Below, in pieces: positions 22,105-31,903 of a DNA stretch of 64,000 bases. The stretch covers positions 1-64,000 of the forward strand of contig JALXBF010000029.1 in the NCBI GenBank assembly GCA_026991575.1, given 5' to 3'. A program made the translations under genes and the position numbers. Origin of the DNA: Planctomycetota bacterium (GTDB lineage Bacteria; Planctomycetota; Planctomycetia; JALXBF01). The notes beneath the pieces are model-generated. The model saw nothing but the letters and a program-made list of their open reading frames with translations. It was not told the DNA's origin and searched no databases. Position 1 is the stretch's first letter. Each line of letters opens with the position of its first letter.

Positions 22105-25100
22105 TTAGCGTGCGTTCAGACCGAGCTCGACCAGCAGATCGATGACGGTAGCCGGGCCGCCATCGTCCTGAAGCTCGCCCTGGCCACCGAAGTCGACGTC
22201 CCACACGCCGGTGCTAGTGACGTACGCATACCGCACGAGCAGGCCGCGATCGTCCAGAGCCAGCAACACGCGCCCGGCGCCGTCGCGGCCCGGCAGAACA
22301 TCGACAATCTGGGCGATGCTGTTGCCGGTGGGATGACCCGGGAGCGTGTCCTCTCGCCAGACGAGCCCATCGTCGCTGCGGAACTCGATCAGCTGACCTC
22401 CGTACGTCTTCGCGTACACGTAGATGCTGCCGTTGAGCTGGCCGGCTGCAAGACCGGCCTCAAGCACCAGCGGCGCATCGGTAGCCGGGTCATGCAGGAC
22501 GTTCCGTTTCCAGTCGCCTCCTTGCCGCTTCAAATGGACCAGCGCCCCGTCGGCCTGGACCGCAATCACATTTCGGCCCACGCCGCCGCCGGTGACCACG
22601 TCGACAAGCGGCTGGTAGGCGCCGGGATCCAAGGGCCGCACCCGCACGCGGTTGCCGACCAGCCGGACCTCGGTCAGTTGTCCGCCCGGGGTTACGCCGT
22701 AAGCAAACACCCACGGCTTCGCGGACGCCGGTCGGGCGACGTACAGGCCGGGTAGGCCGCTGAACCGCGGCGCCGCCGGGCCACGGGCTCCGTTGAGCAC
22801 CTGGGCCGACCAGCCCTCTGCTCGTTGGAATCGGAACACAGTCAGCGCACCACCCCGTGAGCGGGCCACGACGAGGAAGCCACCTCGAATCCGCGCGGCC
22901 TCTACCCCTTCGGCCAAAGCAGGAACGCGTACCTGTGCGCTGACGTTGCTAACCACCCACCGCTTGCCGGCTCGACGGTACCAGGCGAGGTCTCCAGCTG
23001 GGGTGACGCCGAAGACATAGCGGATGCGTCCGGCACGATCGGTAATCACGGCACTAGTGCCGCCAATCAGCGGCCCGGACACCTGCGCGGTTACGTCCGT
23101 GACGACCAGCTTCGCGCCCCGGCGCTCCAGGATGTTCACATGGCCGGCACGGTCGACGATCGCCGAGGGCTTGTCTGGATAGTAGAGCGCCCCCCCGAGG
23201 GCGTACGGGGCGGAGAACGGGCCGACGAGGCCATAGTTCAGCGGAAACTGCGTGATCGTTCCGGCCGGTGGCAGGTCCGGACCACCGGTCCAGTAGCCGC
23301 CCACGATAATCTGCGGACCGAACGGTCCCGGATTCGGATGTCCGGCCGGCACGTTCGCACTCAGCACGCCGCCCAGCGTCGGGCTCCCGAAGAGCAGTTC
23401 GACTTCGCCGGCATCCTCCACGGTACTCTGCAGCCGCAGCGTGTCGGCTCCTGGCGAACCGACCACAAGATCCCATCCTTCGCCAACACTTGGCGAATCA
23501 TGTACCTGACCGACACCGGCGACGGCCGTGCCCATGAACTGCCGCTCCATGCGGCCCTCGAAAATGACGCCTACGTTCTTCAGTGGTGAGTTGATCAGCG
23601 TCACCAGTGGCAGAACGGTGCCGGAGGCGATCTGGTACGCGTCCGTTCCAAGAAGGAGGTAGACACGTCCGGCATCGGGCAGCACCGGACCAAATTCCGG
23701 CTTGACGTCGGCCAGCGGTGCGCCGATGACCAGGTCGTCCACTTCGTCCAGCGCGCCCTGCGGGTCCCGGATGTTACCGGTCGGGGCCAGCGCGACGCCG
23801 GTGCGGTCCCCGCGCGCGGCGCCCTGGATCGTTACGCCGATCGGCTGGCTACTGGCCACGAAGCTGGTCACCAGGATCGGCGTCACGGCGCCCGAGCCGT
23901 CTGTCCGCTGGGCGAAGTTGCCGCCCACTTCGCGGCCAAAGACGATGTACACCTCTCCAGCATTGGGCAGGGTCCTCTCGCCGCGTGGCGTGGAAACGGT
24001 TACGTCGCGGTTGGGCGCCGCGAACATGAAGTCGCTGATGCCATCGTTGTCGAAGTCCCCGGCTGCGGCGACCGTCATGCCAAGCCGGTCACCGTGTTGG
24101 GCGCCCTGCACGGGGATGGCACCCAGCGCCAGGAGATCATCGTTGTTATCCAGTTCGTACACGCCACGGGTGTCCGGTGTAGCCAGCAGGGTGCCGGGGA
24201 AGAAGTAGACCCGTCCCGGCCGGTCCGGCGTGATTCCCGGACAGGCGTTGTCGGAACAGGCATCCGGTGCGCCGGCCAGAAAGTCCGGCTCAGGAGAAGC
24301 ATCCACCGAGAACGGATCGGGACGATTGGTCCGCAAGCCCGGGTCGTGCACGCCCGAAACACTCCAACCGAGGTGAGCGTCACGCGAGGGGCCGTAGACG
24401 ATGCTGCCGCGATTTGTCACGACCAAGTCGTCGACGTTGAGCACGCCCGGCGATCGCTCGACGCCACCGTCCATGCGCTCATTGCCGCCGATGACGTAAA
24501 TGGCCCCGCGGTTGAAGTCGGCCGGATCAGCCGGCGATTCAGCCCGCGGCGCACCGAGCACGATGAACGGCTCTGCCCCGGGTACCCTTGCGGCACCGAT
24601 GCCCGCCACCGAGTAGCCCAGTTGATCGCCGGGGCGGGCCCCCTGGTAGATCTGCCACGATCCTGGCTGCGTTGTGGCCAGGGGATCAAGGTCCCGTAGG
24701 TCGATGGTGACGTCCGCAAGCGTCAAGGTCTGGCCGGCGTCAAGCTTTGCACGCGCTTGCAGCCAGACGTTGACAAGAAAATCACCACCGATCAGATACA
24801 CGCGTCCTCGATCGGTGTTGATGTCCTCCAACGTGCCTTCGATCTGCTCAGCGCGGGGGGCTCCGATGAGCAGATCAGGCTTGCCGTCGCCGATGATGTT
24901 ACCGGCTGCGGCGACGCTGAAGCCGGCCCGGTCACCTGCACGCGCACCGATAATTCGAATCGCCTGTGCATTGGCGAGCAACCGTTCAAGCGGGCGGCAA
25001 CGTTGGGTAGTGGTGGGGCTGACGCAGCCTTCGAGGGTCGCAGCTTCAAGATGCTCGCCACCGAAGACAACGTACACTGCCCCCGCATCCTGACGGCCCT

Positions 25101-25311
25101 CTGGGTCGGCCAGCGGCTCGGCGATCACGAAATCGTCGCCGACCATCTTCAGCGGCGCGCTGTCCAGCAGGTTGCCCAGCGGCTTCACCTGCGCACCGAG
25201 CGCAGCTTCCGGATCGTTGCCCGTGATGAGTGTCGAGAGCAGTTCGCGTTCTTCCAGGCGTTCCAGCGAAAGCCGGCGCGCGCTGCGCTTGGTTCGACTC
25301 TTAGCCGCCAC
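22105..25311 (-). CDS. Giant surface protein with FG-GAP (integrin-like) propeller repeats
   Basis: This is a 1068-aa exported protein. It starts at GTG 25311, because GGAGG lies 8 nt upstream; the open frame continues further upstream without support. Residues about 10-24 carry the planctomycete extracellular motif (SARRLSLERLEERELLS). At least six FG-GAP blades follow (about 60-640), with D-x-D-G-type calcium loops such as GARAGDRAGFSVAAAGN, GAPRAE and AAGDFDNDGISDFMFAAP. The last about 350 residues are a second propeller-like repeat (G.L..Y....W.V pattern) also found at the C-terminus of the neighbouring subtilisin-like protein. Probable roles are adhesion or matrix binding; this is inferred. 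Confidence 0.85.
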   Translation of the reverse strand: MAAKSRTKRSARRLSLERLEERELLSTLITGNDPEAALGAQVKPLGNLLDSAPLKMVGDDFVIAEPLADPEGRQDAGAVYVVFGGEHLEAATLEGCVSPTTTQRCRPLERLLANAQAIRIIGARAGDRAGFSVAAAGNIIGDGKPDLLIGAPRAEQIEGTLEDINTDRGRVYLIGGDFLVNVWLQARAKLDAGQTLTLADVTIDLRDLDPLATTQPGSWQIYQGARPGDQLGYSVAGIGAARVPGAEPFIVLGAPRAESPADPADFNRGAIYVIGGNERMDGGVERSPGVLNVDDLVVTNRGSIVYGPSRDAHLGWSVSGVHDPGLRTNRPDPFSVDASPEPDFLAGAPDACSDNACPGITPDRPGRVYFFPGTLLATPDTRGVYELDNNDDLLALGAIPVQGAQHGDRLGMTVAAAGDFDNDGISDFMFAAPNRDVTVSTPRGERTLPNAGEVYIVFGREVGGNFAQRTDGSGAVTPILVTSFVASSQPIGVTIQGAARGDRTGVALAPTGNIRDPQGALDEVDDLVIGAPLADVKPEFGPVLPDAGRVYLLLGTDAYQIASGTVLPLVTLINSPLKNVGVIFEGRMERQFMGTAVAGVGQVHDSPSVGEGWDLVVGSPGADTLRLQSTVEDAGEVELLFGSPTLGGVLSANVPAGHPNPGPFGPQIIVGGYWTGGPDLPPAGTITQFPLNYGLVGPFSAPYALGGALYYPDKPSAIVDRAGHVNILERRGAKLVVTDVTAQVSGPLIGGTSAVITDRAGRIRYVFGVTPAGDLAWYRRAGKRWVVSNVSAQVRVPALAEGVEAARIRGGFLVVARSRGGALTVFRFQRAEGWSAQVLNGARGPAAPRFSGLPGLYVARPASAKPWVFAYGVTPGGQLTEVRLVGNRVRVRPLDPGAYQPLVDVVTGGGVGRNVIAVQADGALVHLKRQGGDWKRNVLHDPATDAPLVLEAGLAAGQLNGSIYVYAKTYGGQLIEFRSDDGLVWREDTLPGHPTGNSIAQIVDVLPGRDGAGRVLLALDDRGLLVRYAYVTSTGVWDVDFGGQGELQDDGGPATVIDLLVELGLNAR

Positions 25312-25397
25312 GTTCGTCCTCCACTCATCTCGGTGACGTCGCCCTCCGGCCCCAAGGGCTCTGCGCCCGTTCTCTCTGTCTGCCCCCCTCATGTCGC

Positions 25398-28300
25398 TTA
25401 GACCCCGCCGCCATCCAGGCCGGAATCGTCGGAGCTATCGTCCTGATCGCCGGAACTAACGTAGCTCAGTGCCCAGTCGCTCAATGGGTCCGGCCCGCCA
25501 AACAGCAGTTCCGCGATGGCACCATCGATCGACTCCACGAGCACGTCCCCCGTGTTCGTAGCGGCGACGTCGCCGGTCAGGGGTACGTCGTTGCGGACGC
25601 TCCAGTCCCAGCCGCTTGCGCCAAGCTCATAGACCACCAGCTGACCGTCCTTGGTCCGACCGATGACATATGTCCGCTGGGCTGTCTCGTCGTAGTACAG
25701 CTCCAGTTCACCCTGGAGCCGAGGCCCATGCAGCGGCATGCTCACGGGCTGCCCCGACCAGCGCCGGCCGCGCTTTTCGTACATGACCAGGTTGCCGGCA
25801 CGGTCAATGCCGAGGACGCGACGTACGATTCGACCGTTCTCGCTGATCTCGCGGGCAGCCAATCCGGCTACGATTCGCGGGACTCGGTCACGCACTTCGA
25901 CCGGGCGGGAAATCCAGCGGCCATCGCCCGTACGAACGATTTCGACCAGTTGACCGTCGCGTCGGACCGCATACAGCAGCGCGCCGCGAATCGCCTCGGC
26001 ATCGTCGGCACGGTGGGTCACTGCCAGCGTGCGGTCCGACAGCCGCTCCAGATTTGCGAGCTGGGTGACGTTCCGAACCGTCCAGACACCGCCGATCAGC
26101 TCATACGCGATCAGCCGGCCGTTACGATCCACGCCGGCCACGATCACCTGTTCGGCGCCCGTCTGCGGATCGTGCAGCCTGATCGCACGCAGCGCACCGC
26201 TCAGTGCGGGGCCGCCGGTGGTTGCTGTCACGTCTTCGATGGTCCAGCCCGTCGGCGATGCTGCGTAGCGGATCAGGTGGCCGTTGATCGCCAGACCATA
26301 GACGTCGTAGTACCCCTCGCCGTCGCGGTCAACGGTGGCCATGTAGGAGACGGCACCGAGTTGACCGTCGGTCGGCATCACCGGTTCGGACGGCTGCCAG
26401 CCGGTCTGCGTGCGCAGGAATGGTCGCAGCTGACCACCGGGGCCGAAGGTGAAGGTCATCTGGAGGCCGTCGGCGTTGAGCCCGGCCAGATTATCGATCC
26501 CGGGCTGAACGAACTGCTGATCGGTGCCCTCCGGCGCCATCGGCTGCCCAGGAGTCACGGGCTGATAGCTGCGAGCGTTCCCACTGCTGCTGCCGCCACC
26601 TCGTTGCGCCTGGCTGTCAGTAACCGGCAGCAACATCAACGGGCTACGGCCACGTGCCCCGGAACTGAACGCGCGCGGGCTCTTGTTAGCGAATTCCGGC
26701 GGCAGCTTGGTCCAGAGCATATGCTCGCGCGACAGGTAGATCAGGTCGCGGTAATTGCGCATCGCCTGGGAATCGAGCGCGTAGCCCTTGCGCGCTGCCT
26801 TCCAGCGGTTCTGGATTGGGAAGCTGTTCGGTCCGGGCAACAACCGTCGGATCAGCCGGTTGAGCTGACGCACGCCGATGTAGTTGTCGGGTCGCTCATC
26901 AGCGACGAGGTCGAGGAACCGGAGGCGGTTGATCCGAGCGAGTCGATCGCCGCCGCCCAACAGTCTGGCCATCGCACGCGCGGTCGGATCGATCGCCGGG
27001 TTGGCGACGAAGCGATCGATATCCTGGACAGTGATGATGCCGGGCGTTCCAGCGGCGCGGGCCAGAGCACGCCAGTACTGCGGGTTCAGACGGAAGTAAC
27101 GCAGGGCTATCGAACCTTCGACGGCTGCCACGAAGTTGGCGATGTTGATGTGCGAGTAGGTTCGGTATCGGTCGCTAAAGAGCAGCCGTTCTTGCTTGAC
27201 GTCGTCATCGGTACCGGTAGGGAAGTCGTACGTCTCACCGATGTTGACATCTTCTCGGGGCACCGCCGTCCATTGGAAAATCGAGTTCACGCCGTCCGGA
27301 TTGAGATAGGCACCAAAGTTCGGGATCGCCGAACGCGGAATACGCAGCACCATGTTTGGTGAAGGAACGCCCGACAGATCGCGAACCAGGTACTGATGCA
27401 GTTTCTTCAGCGCCGGATCATTCGGTCGGATCCTTCCCCCCTTCCGCCGAACCTTGTACCAGAGGTCCAGGACGTCGTAACCCAGCACGAAGGAGCCGGC
27501 GGTCACTGGGGCCGCGGCGGAGGTCCCGTTAAAATCGGGTAGAATCGGTGCCATCGAGTTCGTGTCGACCACGTCGGGCCCTTCTAAACCAAGCGAGCTG
27601 AGCCCGAACGTGCTGACGCATGTTCCGGGAGCTGCGTAGTCACTTACGACGTTCCGGCTGGAAAATGCGGTGATCTTGCCAGGGAAGGCAATGTTGTCAC
27701 CGGGTTCTAGTTGACACCGCAGGGTGAGGTCACTGGTAATCGGCGGTGCCTCTCCCGGCGGAACAGGCCCGTACGGATATGCGGCTATCACCTCGACAAC
27801 CTCGTTGAGAACGGCAGGAATGATACTCCCGTCCATGCCATTGAAAAACTGACCCTCATTGCCCGCCGCGCCAACGGGCACAATGCCGTACCGCGAGGCT
27901 TTGTAGAACCGCCGGAACTCGAACTTGAGCGGGATAGCTTCGGACTTGTTCACCTGCACAGCGTGGCGATCGCTGTCGACGTTGTTGTCGGGATCGTCAG
28001 GAAACCTGATTCCCAGGGACATGTTGGCGGCCACAATGGGATACCGCTCCCGCTTCGGTGTTCGCGGGTCATCAGCAAACGGGTTCTGGCGGACCCACTT
28101 GACCGCGGTATATAGGTCCTGGGCAGTGAAGCCAAAGCCCAGGACATTCACTGGCACAATAACCGCCTCGGGAGCGATTTGGTGGATGATGCCCGCTACG
28201 GCAGTTCCGTGGCCATCGGGATCCACGTTACCTGGGCCGGTGAAAGCCGTGTTGAACCCCGGCGCAACCGTTCCCTGGAAGCCCAAGTGGTCGCCGTCAA

Positions 28301-29957
28301 CCCCGGTGTCGATAACCGCTGCGGCAAAGCCACTGCCGTCGTACGGGGCCCGCAGTTCCTTCAAGTCCGTCAATCCAATGTAGCTGCCGCCGGGAGTGTG
28401 CGGCAGCGTGTTTGCGTAGAAGGCCCACACGCCGTCAGCATCCGATACGAACAGGATCTGTCCATCGGCTGAGAAGCTAATGGAGAAGGGCACTCGCAAT
28501 GCCGCGGCCGCGCCGAACAGATCATCGTTCGGATCGGGAAAGCCCGGATCCGTGTCGGCCGGGTCGGGTGGGAAGGCATCCGGATCCGGCACGTTGAAGC
28601 CGGTAGCAAACACCTCTTCGTTCCAAGAGTCGGTGGCCGGATCGTACCACAGTCGCCGAACCGACTTGGACTGGTAGTCCGTGAAGAACAGGCCTCCACC
28701 AAAGAATCCCACCGGGTCAATTGTCATGTCGCCGATCAACATCGGTGGCGCGTTGATGCCCGTAACGTTCGGGTTATCCAATATCGTGCGTGGTCCGATG
28801 AGGTCGACCGGGGGAGAAGTTATGCTGGGGAAATGCACGATACGCGTTACGCCGTCGACCTCCCCGAAGCGCACATCGCTAATCGCCATGAACAGCCCGC
28901 CATAGACCTGCTGAGCAGGCGTCCCATAGAAGCCCCCGGAGATGACGCCGCCACCGGGGTGAAAGACCATAGCCCGTACGTCCATGTCTACCGGGCTAAC
29001 GTACGGCGCTAAATCGGGATCATTCGGGGTAGGCATCAGCACGCGTGGCAGGATCTCCTCGACCTGGGGATGGAGTACTGCAGTGGCATCAAGGTCGATT
29101 GGGGCAGGAATGCCAGGCGAAACGCGCCAGAGCACGTTGCCATCGCGGTCTGGCGGCGCGTCGAAGAAGTCGTCGTCAACGCCGTCCATAACGTACAGGT
29201 CCGTTCCAAACGAGCCGCCTGGGCCAAGCGCCAGCGCGACCGGGGAGTTATCCAGGCGGTCGAGCTGTGGAGCAAGATCCGTGGGGGCAACATTGCGGCG
29301 GGAGAAGGCCCACAGGTTCGTGTTGAATGGGGGAGTTGGGTTGGCGACCAGCGAGCCGTCGGGCAGGAACGCGTAAATCCCGTTAAGCGGGTTCACCCCC
29401 GGGCCCGGGTCGTCCTGGTCGGCCACGCTAATAAACATCGTTGGACCGCCATTGACTCGACTAAACACCCCCTTGTAGTCGAAGGCGATATCAAACCACG
29501 CTGTATACGCGTCGATGTCCACATCGGCGCCCGCACCACCCGGGATGTAGCCGAAGACTTTCTTGTTCTGCGCGGGGTCAGTGATCCCGAAGCCTGAACC
29601 AAGCGTTGCGTACGGATCCACCCGGTAGATCGTGCCGATCGCATCGGGCGGTGCAGGGGGAATAATGCCGCCACCGGCCTGCGGAATGCCTCGCGATACG
29701 ACGTACACATCGCCCCCAAACAAACCGGTCGGATCCGCCTCGATCCTCCCGGTCACGGTGCTCAGCAGGCGAACGCTGACGAAGCCATCCGTCGTAGCAC
29801 CGACCGTGCCGAAAGGCTGCCATGCCGTGCCGCTGACCACCGTGGGCGCCAGCAAGCAACGCTCTTCCAACGTCTCGAAGTCGCGCAGCCGCGGGCGGGT
29901 GCGGTCTGTTTGGCGCGTATCTTGTCCACGTTGCGTTCGTCGCCTGGATATGAGCAT
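25398..29957 (-). CDS. Giant subtilisin-like (S8) exported protein
   Basis: This 1519-aa protein carries the planctomycete N-terminal motif (RDFETLEERCLLA, about 26-38). The N-terminal half (about 45-520) looks like a beta-propeller with repeated calcium-style D/G/N loops (GPGGSFGTDLYVMDGVDDD). The S8 protease domain has the full triad: Asp550 (AAVIDTGVD), His583 (DGHGTAVAGI) and Ser813 (FNGTSAAAPV), with the oxyanion Asn at about 700 (GAAGN). After a linker rich in Gln, Ser and Gly (about 1110-1160) come repeated propeller blades (G.LI.YEL...W.V) shared with the gene downstream. The start ATG 29957 has AAGGAG upstream. It is predicted to be a surface protease; whether it is active or processes neighbours is unknown. 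Confidence 0.88.
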   Translation of the reverse strand: MLISRRRTQRGQDTRQTDRTRPRLRDFETLEERCLLAPTVVSGTAWQPFGTVGATTDGFVSVRLLSTVTGRIEADPTGLFGGDVYVVSRGIPQAGGGIIPPAPPDAIGTIYRVDPYATLGSGFGITDPAQNKKVFGYIPGGAGADVDIDAYTAWFDIAFDYKGVFSRVNGGPTMFISVADQDDPGPGVNPLNGIYAFLPDGSLVANPTPPFNTNLWAFSRRNVAPTDLAPQLDRLDNSPVALALGPGGSFGTDLYVMDGVDDDFFDAPPDRDGNVLWRVSPGIPAPIDLDATAVLHPQVEEILPRVLMPTPNDPDLAPYVSPVDMDVRAMVFHPGGGVISGGFYGTPAQQVYGGLFMAISDVRFGEVDGVTRIVHFPSITSPPVDLIGPRTILDNPNVTGINAPPMLIGDMTIDPVGFFGGGLFFTDYQSKSVRRLWYDPATDSWNEEVFATGFNVPDPDAFPPDPADTDPGFPDPNDDLFGAAAALRVPFSISFSADGQILFVSDADGVWAFYANTLPHTPGGSYIGLTDLKELRAPYDGSGFAAAVIDTGVDGDHLGFQGTVAPGFNTAFTGPGNVDPDGHGTAVAGIIHQIAPEAVIVPVNVLGFGFTAQDLYTAVKWVRQNPFADDPRTPKRERYPIVAANMSLGIRFPDDPDNNVDSDRHAVQVNKSEAIPLKFEFRRFYKASRYGIVPVGAAGNEGQFFNGMDGSIIPAVLNEVVEVIAAYPYGPVPPGEAPPITSDLTLRCQLEPGDNIAFPGKITAFSSRNVVSDYAAPGTCVSTFGLSSLGLEGPDVVDTNSMAPILPDFNGTSAAAPVTAGSFVLGYDVLDLWYKVRRKGGRIRPNDPALKKLHQYLVRDLSGVPSPNMVLRIPRSAIPNFGAYLNPDGVNSIFQWTAVPREDVNIGETYDFPTGTDDDVKQERLLFSDRYRTYSHINIANFVAAVEGSIALRYFRLNPQYWRALARAAGTPGIITVQDIDRFVANPAIDPTARAMARLLGGGDRLARINRLRFLDLVADERPDNYIGVRQLNRLIRRLLPGPNSFPIQNRWKAARKGYALDSQAMRNYRDLIYLSREHMLWTKLPPEFANKSPRAFSSGARGRSPLMLLPVTDSQAQRGGGSSSGNARSYQPVTPGQPMAPEGTDQQFVQPGIDNLAGLNADGLQMTFTFGPGGQLRPFLRTQTGWQPSEPVMPTDGQLGAVSYMATVDRDGEGYYDVYGLAINGHLIRYAASPTGWTIEDVTATTGGPALSGALRAIRLHDPQTGAEQVIVAGVDRNGRLIAYELIGGVWTVRNVTQLANLERLSDRTLAVTHRADDAEAIRGALLYAVRRDGQLVEIVRTGDGRWISRPVEVRDRVPRIVAGLAAREISENGRIVRRVLGIDRAGNLVMYEKRGRRWSGQPVSMPLHGPRLQGELELYYDETAQRTYVIGRTKDGQLVVYELGASGWDWSVRNDVPLTGDVAATNTGDVLVESIDGAIAELLFGGPDPLSDWALSYVSSGDQDDSSDDSGLDGGGV

Positions 29958-30374
29958 CGTCTGCGTTCTCCTTGCTTGTCACGCGGCGTGCCGCCTCGGG
30001 GCCACTCCACGCCCGCCAACCCCGAGGCCGTACGCGCCTGGCGGTGGCTCGTCGCAGCAAAGCGGCGCGCTTCAGATCGTGCGCGCACCGCCATCCTCGC
30101 TGACGCGACCACGGGAGACCGTGCGCGAACCGCACGGTGTGCGAAGAGGACAGGTGATCGGCGGACACCCGCGTCGAGCATCAACCCCCCGGTCGCCCGG
30201 GCATCCGCTTGGACCAAACATCTCGGTCCTGGCCGGTGGCGTTAGCCTGTAGCGTGAGCTTTCCTACTGCGTCGCGACTACGAATATGATCACGACTCCG
30301 CGGCCAATTCGCAAGGGGTTTTATGCGCTTTTTGGCCGCTATCGCCCCGACCATGTCGGCTCGTGCAAAAGAAA
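29958..30374. other. Gene-free interval
   Basis: About 420 bases upstream of the subtilisin-like gene and downstream of the DUF3467 gene. No frame looks coding on either strand. It presumably holds the promoter of the subtilisin-like gene, which I could not locate with confidence. Confidence 0.45.
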
Positions 30375-30404
30375 CGTGCGACGGGCTCCTACGCCCATCG
30401 CACG
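30363..30404 (-). terminator. Rho-independent terminator of the DUF3467 gene
   Basis: On the minus strand, CGTGCGA (revcomp of 30398-30404) and its partner at 30375-30381 form a 7-bp stem. It is extended by GGGC/GCCC after one mismatch, with a 6-nt loop, and is followed directly by TTTCTTTTG. It lies 22 nt past the DUF3467 stop. Confidence 0.75.
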
Positions 30405-30426
30405 TACGGAATGTTCGCCGGCCCTG

Positions 30427-30822
30427 CTAGCTCGCCCGCGGCGTGTTCGCGCGGCGACGCACATCCAGCTCGATCGCACCAAACATCGCCTCGTGCCGCT
30501 GGATCGTCATCTGCAGCGCACCCAGAAGCCGCTTGGCCGTGTAGTAGTTCATGATCAGCCGGTGCGCGATCTTGACCGTCTGCGGCCCCGGCGCAAACGG
30601 CTGCGGATTCAGCCCAAAATCGATGATCACCTCCTCGGGCGTCTGCATCACGCGGGCAAAGTTCGCATACGCGCTGTGCGCCTGACTGTCATCGACCACC
30701 ACCTGCGGCTGAGCAGGACGCGCGGCCTGGGCAGGCTGTTGCTGTTGCTGCTGCTGCTGCTGCTCAGCCTGCTCCTGCTGCTTCTCTTCGTTACGAGCCT
30801 CTCGGGCCTCTACCTCAGCCAC
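30427..30822 (-). CDS. DUF3467 protein with polyglutamine N-terminus
   Basis: This is a 131-aa protein. Residues about 50-125 match the DUF3467 family (YANFARVMQTPEEVIIDFG, LNPQPFAPG, ...VKIAHRLIMNYYTAKRLLGAL, HEAMFGAIELD), whose function is not known. The first 45 residues are a charged/Gln coiled segment with nine consecutive Gln encoded by a near-perfect CAG/CAA repeat, then a PAQAARPAQPQ linker. The start is GTG 30822, supported by GGGAGG about 7 nt upstream. It is a single-gene transcript ending in a strong terminator. No TM segment or signal; it should be cytoplasmic. Confidence 0.85.
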   Translation of the reverse strand: MAEVEAREARNEEKQQEQAEQQQQQQQQQPAQAARPAQPQVVVDDSQAHSAYANFARVMQTPEEVIIDFGLNPQPFAPGPQTVKIAHRLIMNYYTAKRLLGALQMTIQRHEAMFGAIELDVRRRANTPRAS

Positions 30823-31088
30823 GACAATCCTCCCATCTCCGATGTGCAGCGGCCAACGCCTGAACCAACCTGTCCGTGCAGCTCCCGGTGGCCGCGATCC
30901 CGAAAGCTACACGGCGTTCTCAATGCCGCGGCAGCGTCATTGTACCGGAACCCACCGCGGCACAGGCAGCCGATTCTGCCGCAACCGGCGTGCCAAACCG
31001 TAACCCGTTGCCACGCCGCCGTCCATCGCCACAGCCCAGGCCACGCGGCGCATCCGGCGGGCAACAGCTGTCTTCGCCGCGCAACAGC

Positions 31089-31697
31089 TCACGTATCCCG
31101 AAAAGCCAGCAGGCTCTGAACCGGCCGCCGCGTCCGCGACAGATCCCGAAAGCGATGGATGCGAAGATGCGGCGCGTACAGCGTCAGTAACTCATTTGGC
31201 CCCAACAGATGCGCCGGATTGCTGATCCGAAAGCCCGGCCAGTCCAGCGCCTCACGTGTGAAGGTCTCGTAGATCAGCGCCCCACCGACCCGCAGACTCC
31301 GCACGATCCGGTACGGCAGGGTCGCCCGCTCCAGAAACAGGAACACGGTGATCAGGTCGTAGCGGTTCTCGGGCAGCGGATAGCTGTACGCATCCGCTGA
31401 AAACAGCCGCACGGTCACGCCATAGCGGGCCGCCAGTCGACGGGCCCGCCGCAATGCCTCCAGCGAAATGTCAAACGCATCCACCTGCCACCCAAGCCGC
31501 GCCAGCGCCACGGCCACATGACCCTCGCCGCAGGCAACATCCAGTGCCCGCCCGGTACCCGGCAACCACTCCAGGCACTCCGTCAGCCACTCGGGGACCT
31601 TCAGCTGCTCAGGCTCACGGCGCTGGCCGTAGCGCGCGTTCCAACGGGCCCGATCCTCGTACGGCAAGGACGTCGTCTCCAGAGGGTGGAAGATCAT
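31089..31697 (-). CDS. Class I SAM-dependent methyltransferase
   Basis: This 202-aa protein has the Rossmann methyltransferase motifs: motif I ALDVACGEGHVAVALA (about 51-66), the motif II acidic residue (VDAFDISLEALRRAR), the post-II SADAYSYPLP and the motif IV RYDLITVFLFL. It resembles the TehB/UbiE-like group, but the substrate cannot be read from sequence. Its length is typical of a stand-alone small-molecule methyltransferase. It sits alone on the minus strand between a DUF3467 gene and a divergent FHA gene, so context gives no clue. Confidence 0.85.
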   Translation of the reverse strand: MIFHPLETTSLPYEDRARWNARYGQRREPEQLKVPEWLTECLEWLPGTGRALDVACGEGHVAVALARLGWQVDAFDISLEALRRARRLAARYGVTVRLFSADAYSYPLPENRYDLITVFLFLERATLPYRIVRSLRVGGALIYETFTREALDWPGFRISNPAHLLGPNELLTLYAPHLRIHRFRDLSRTRRPVQSLLAFRDT

Positions 31698-31903
31698 AGA
31701 GGACGGCGCATGGAGGAGATCCAGACTCTAAGATTTTAGGGCGGCAGGGCCGGCTGCCGGAGCAATCCCAACGCCAACCCCCTACGCCCCGTAACGCCGT
31801 TAGGTACCCAGCGGGCGCGGGCCGCCGTTGCGGGGCGCGTGGATCAGCAGGAAGAACCGTACCTGCCAAAGCCGGACGCTTCTCCGGGCAGAAGGGCGCC
31901 CAG

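Noticed and set aside
25728-27362. A 544-codon plus-strand ORF opposite the subtilisin-like gene
   Set aside because: Antisense to a frame with planctomycete motif and intact protease triad; composition is His/Arg/Asp-rich shadow.
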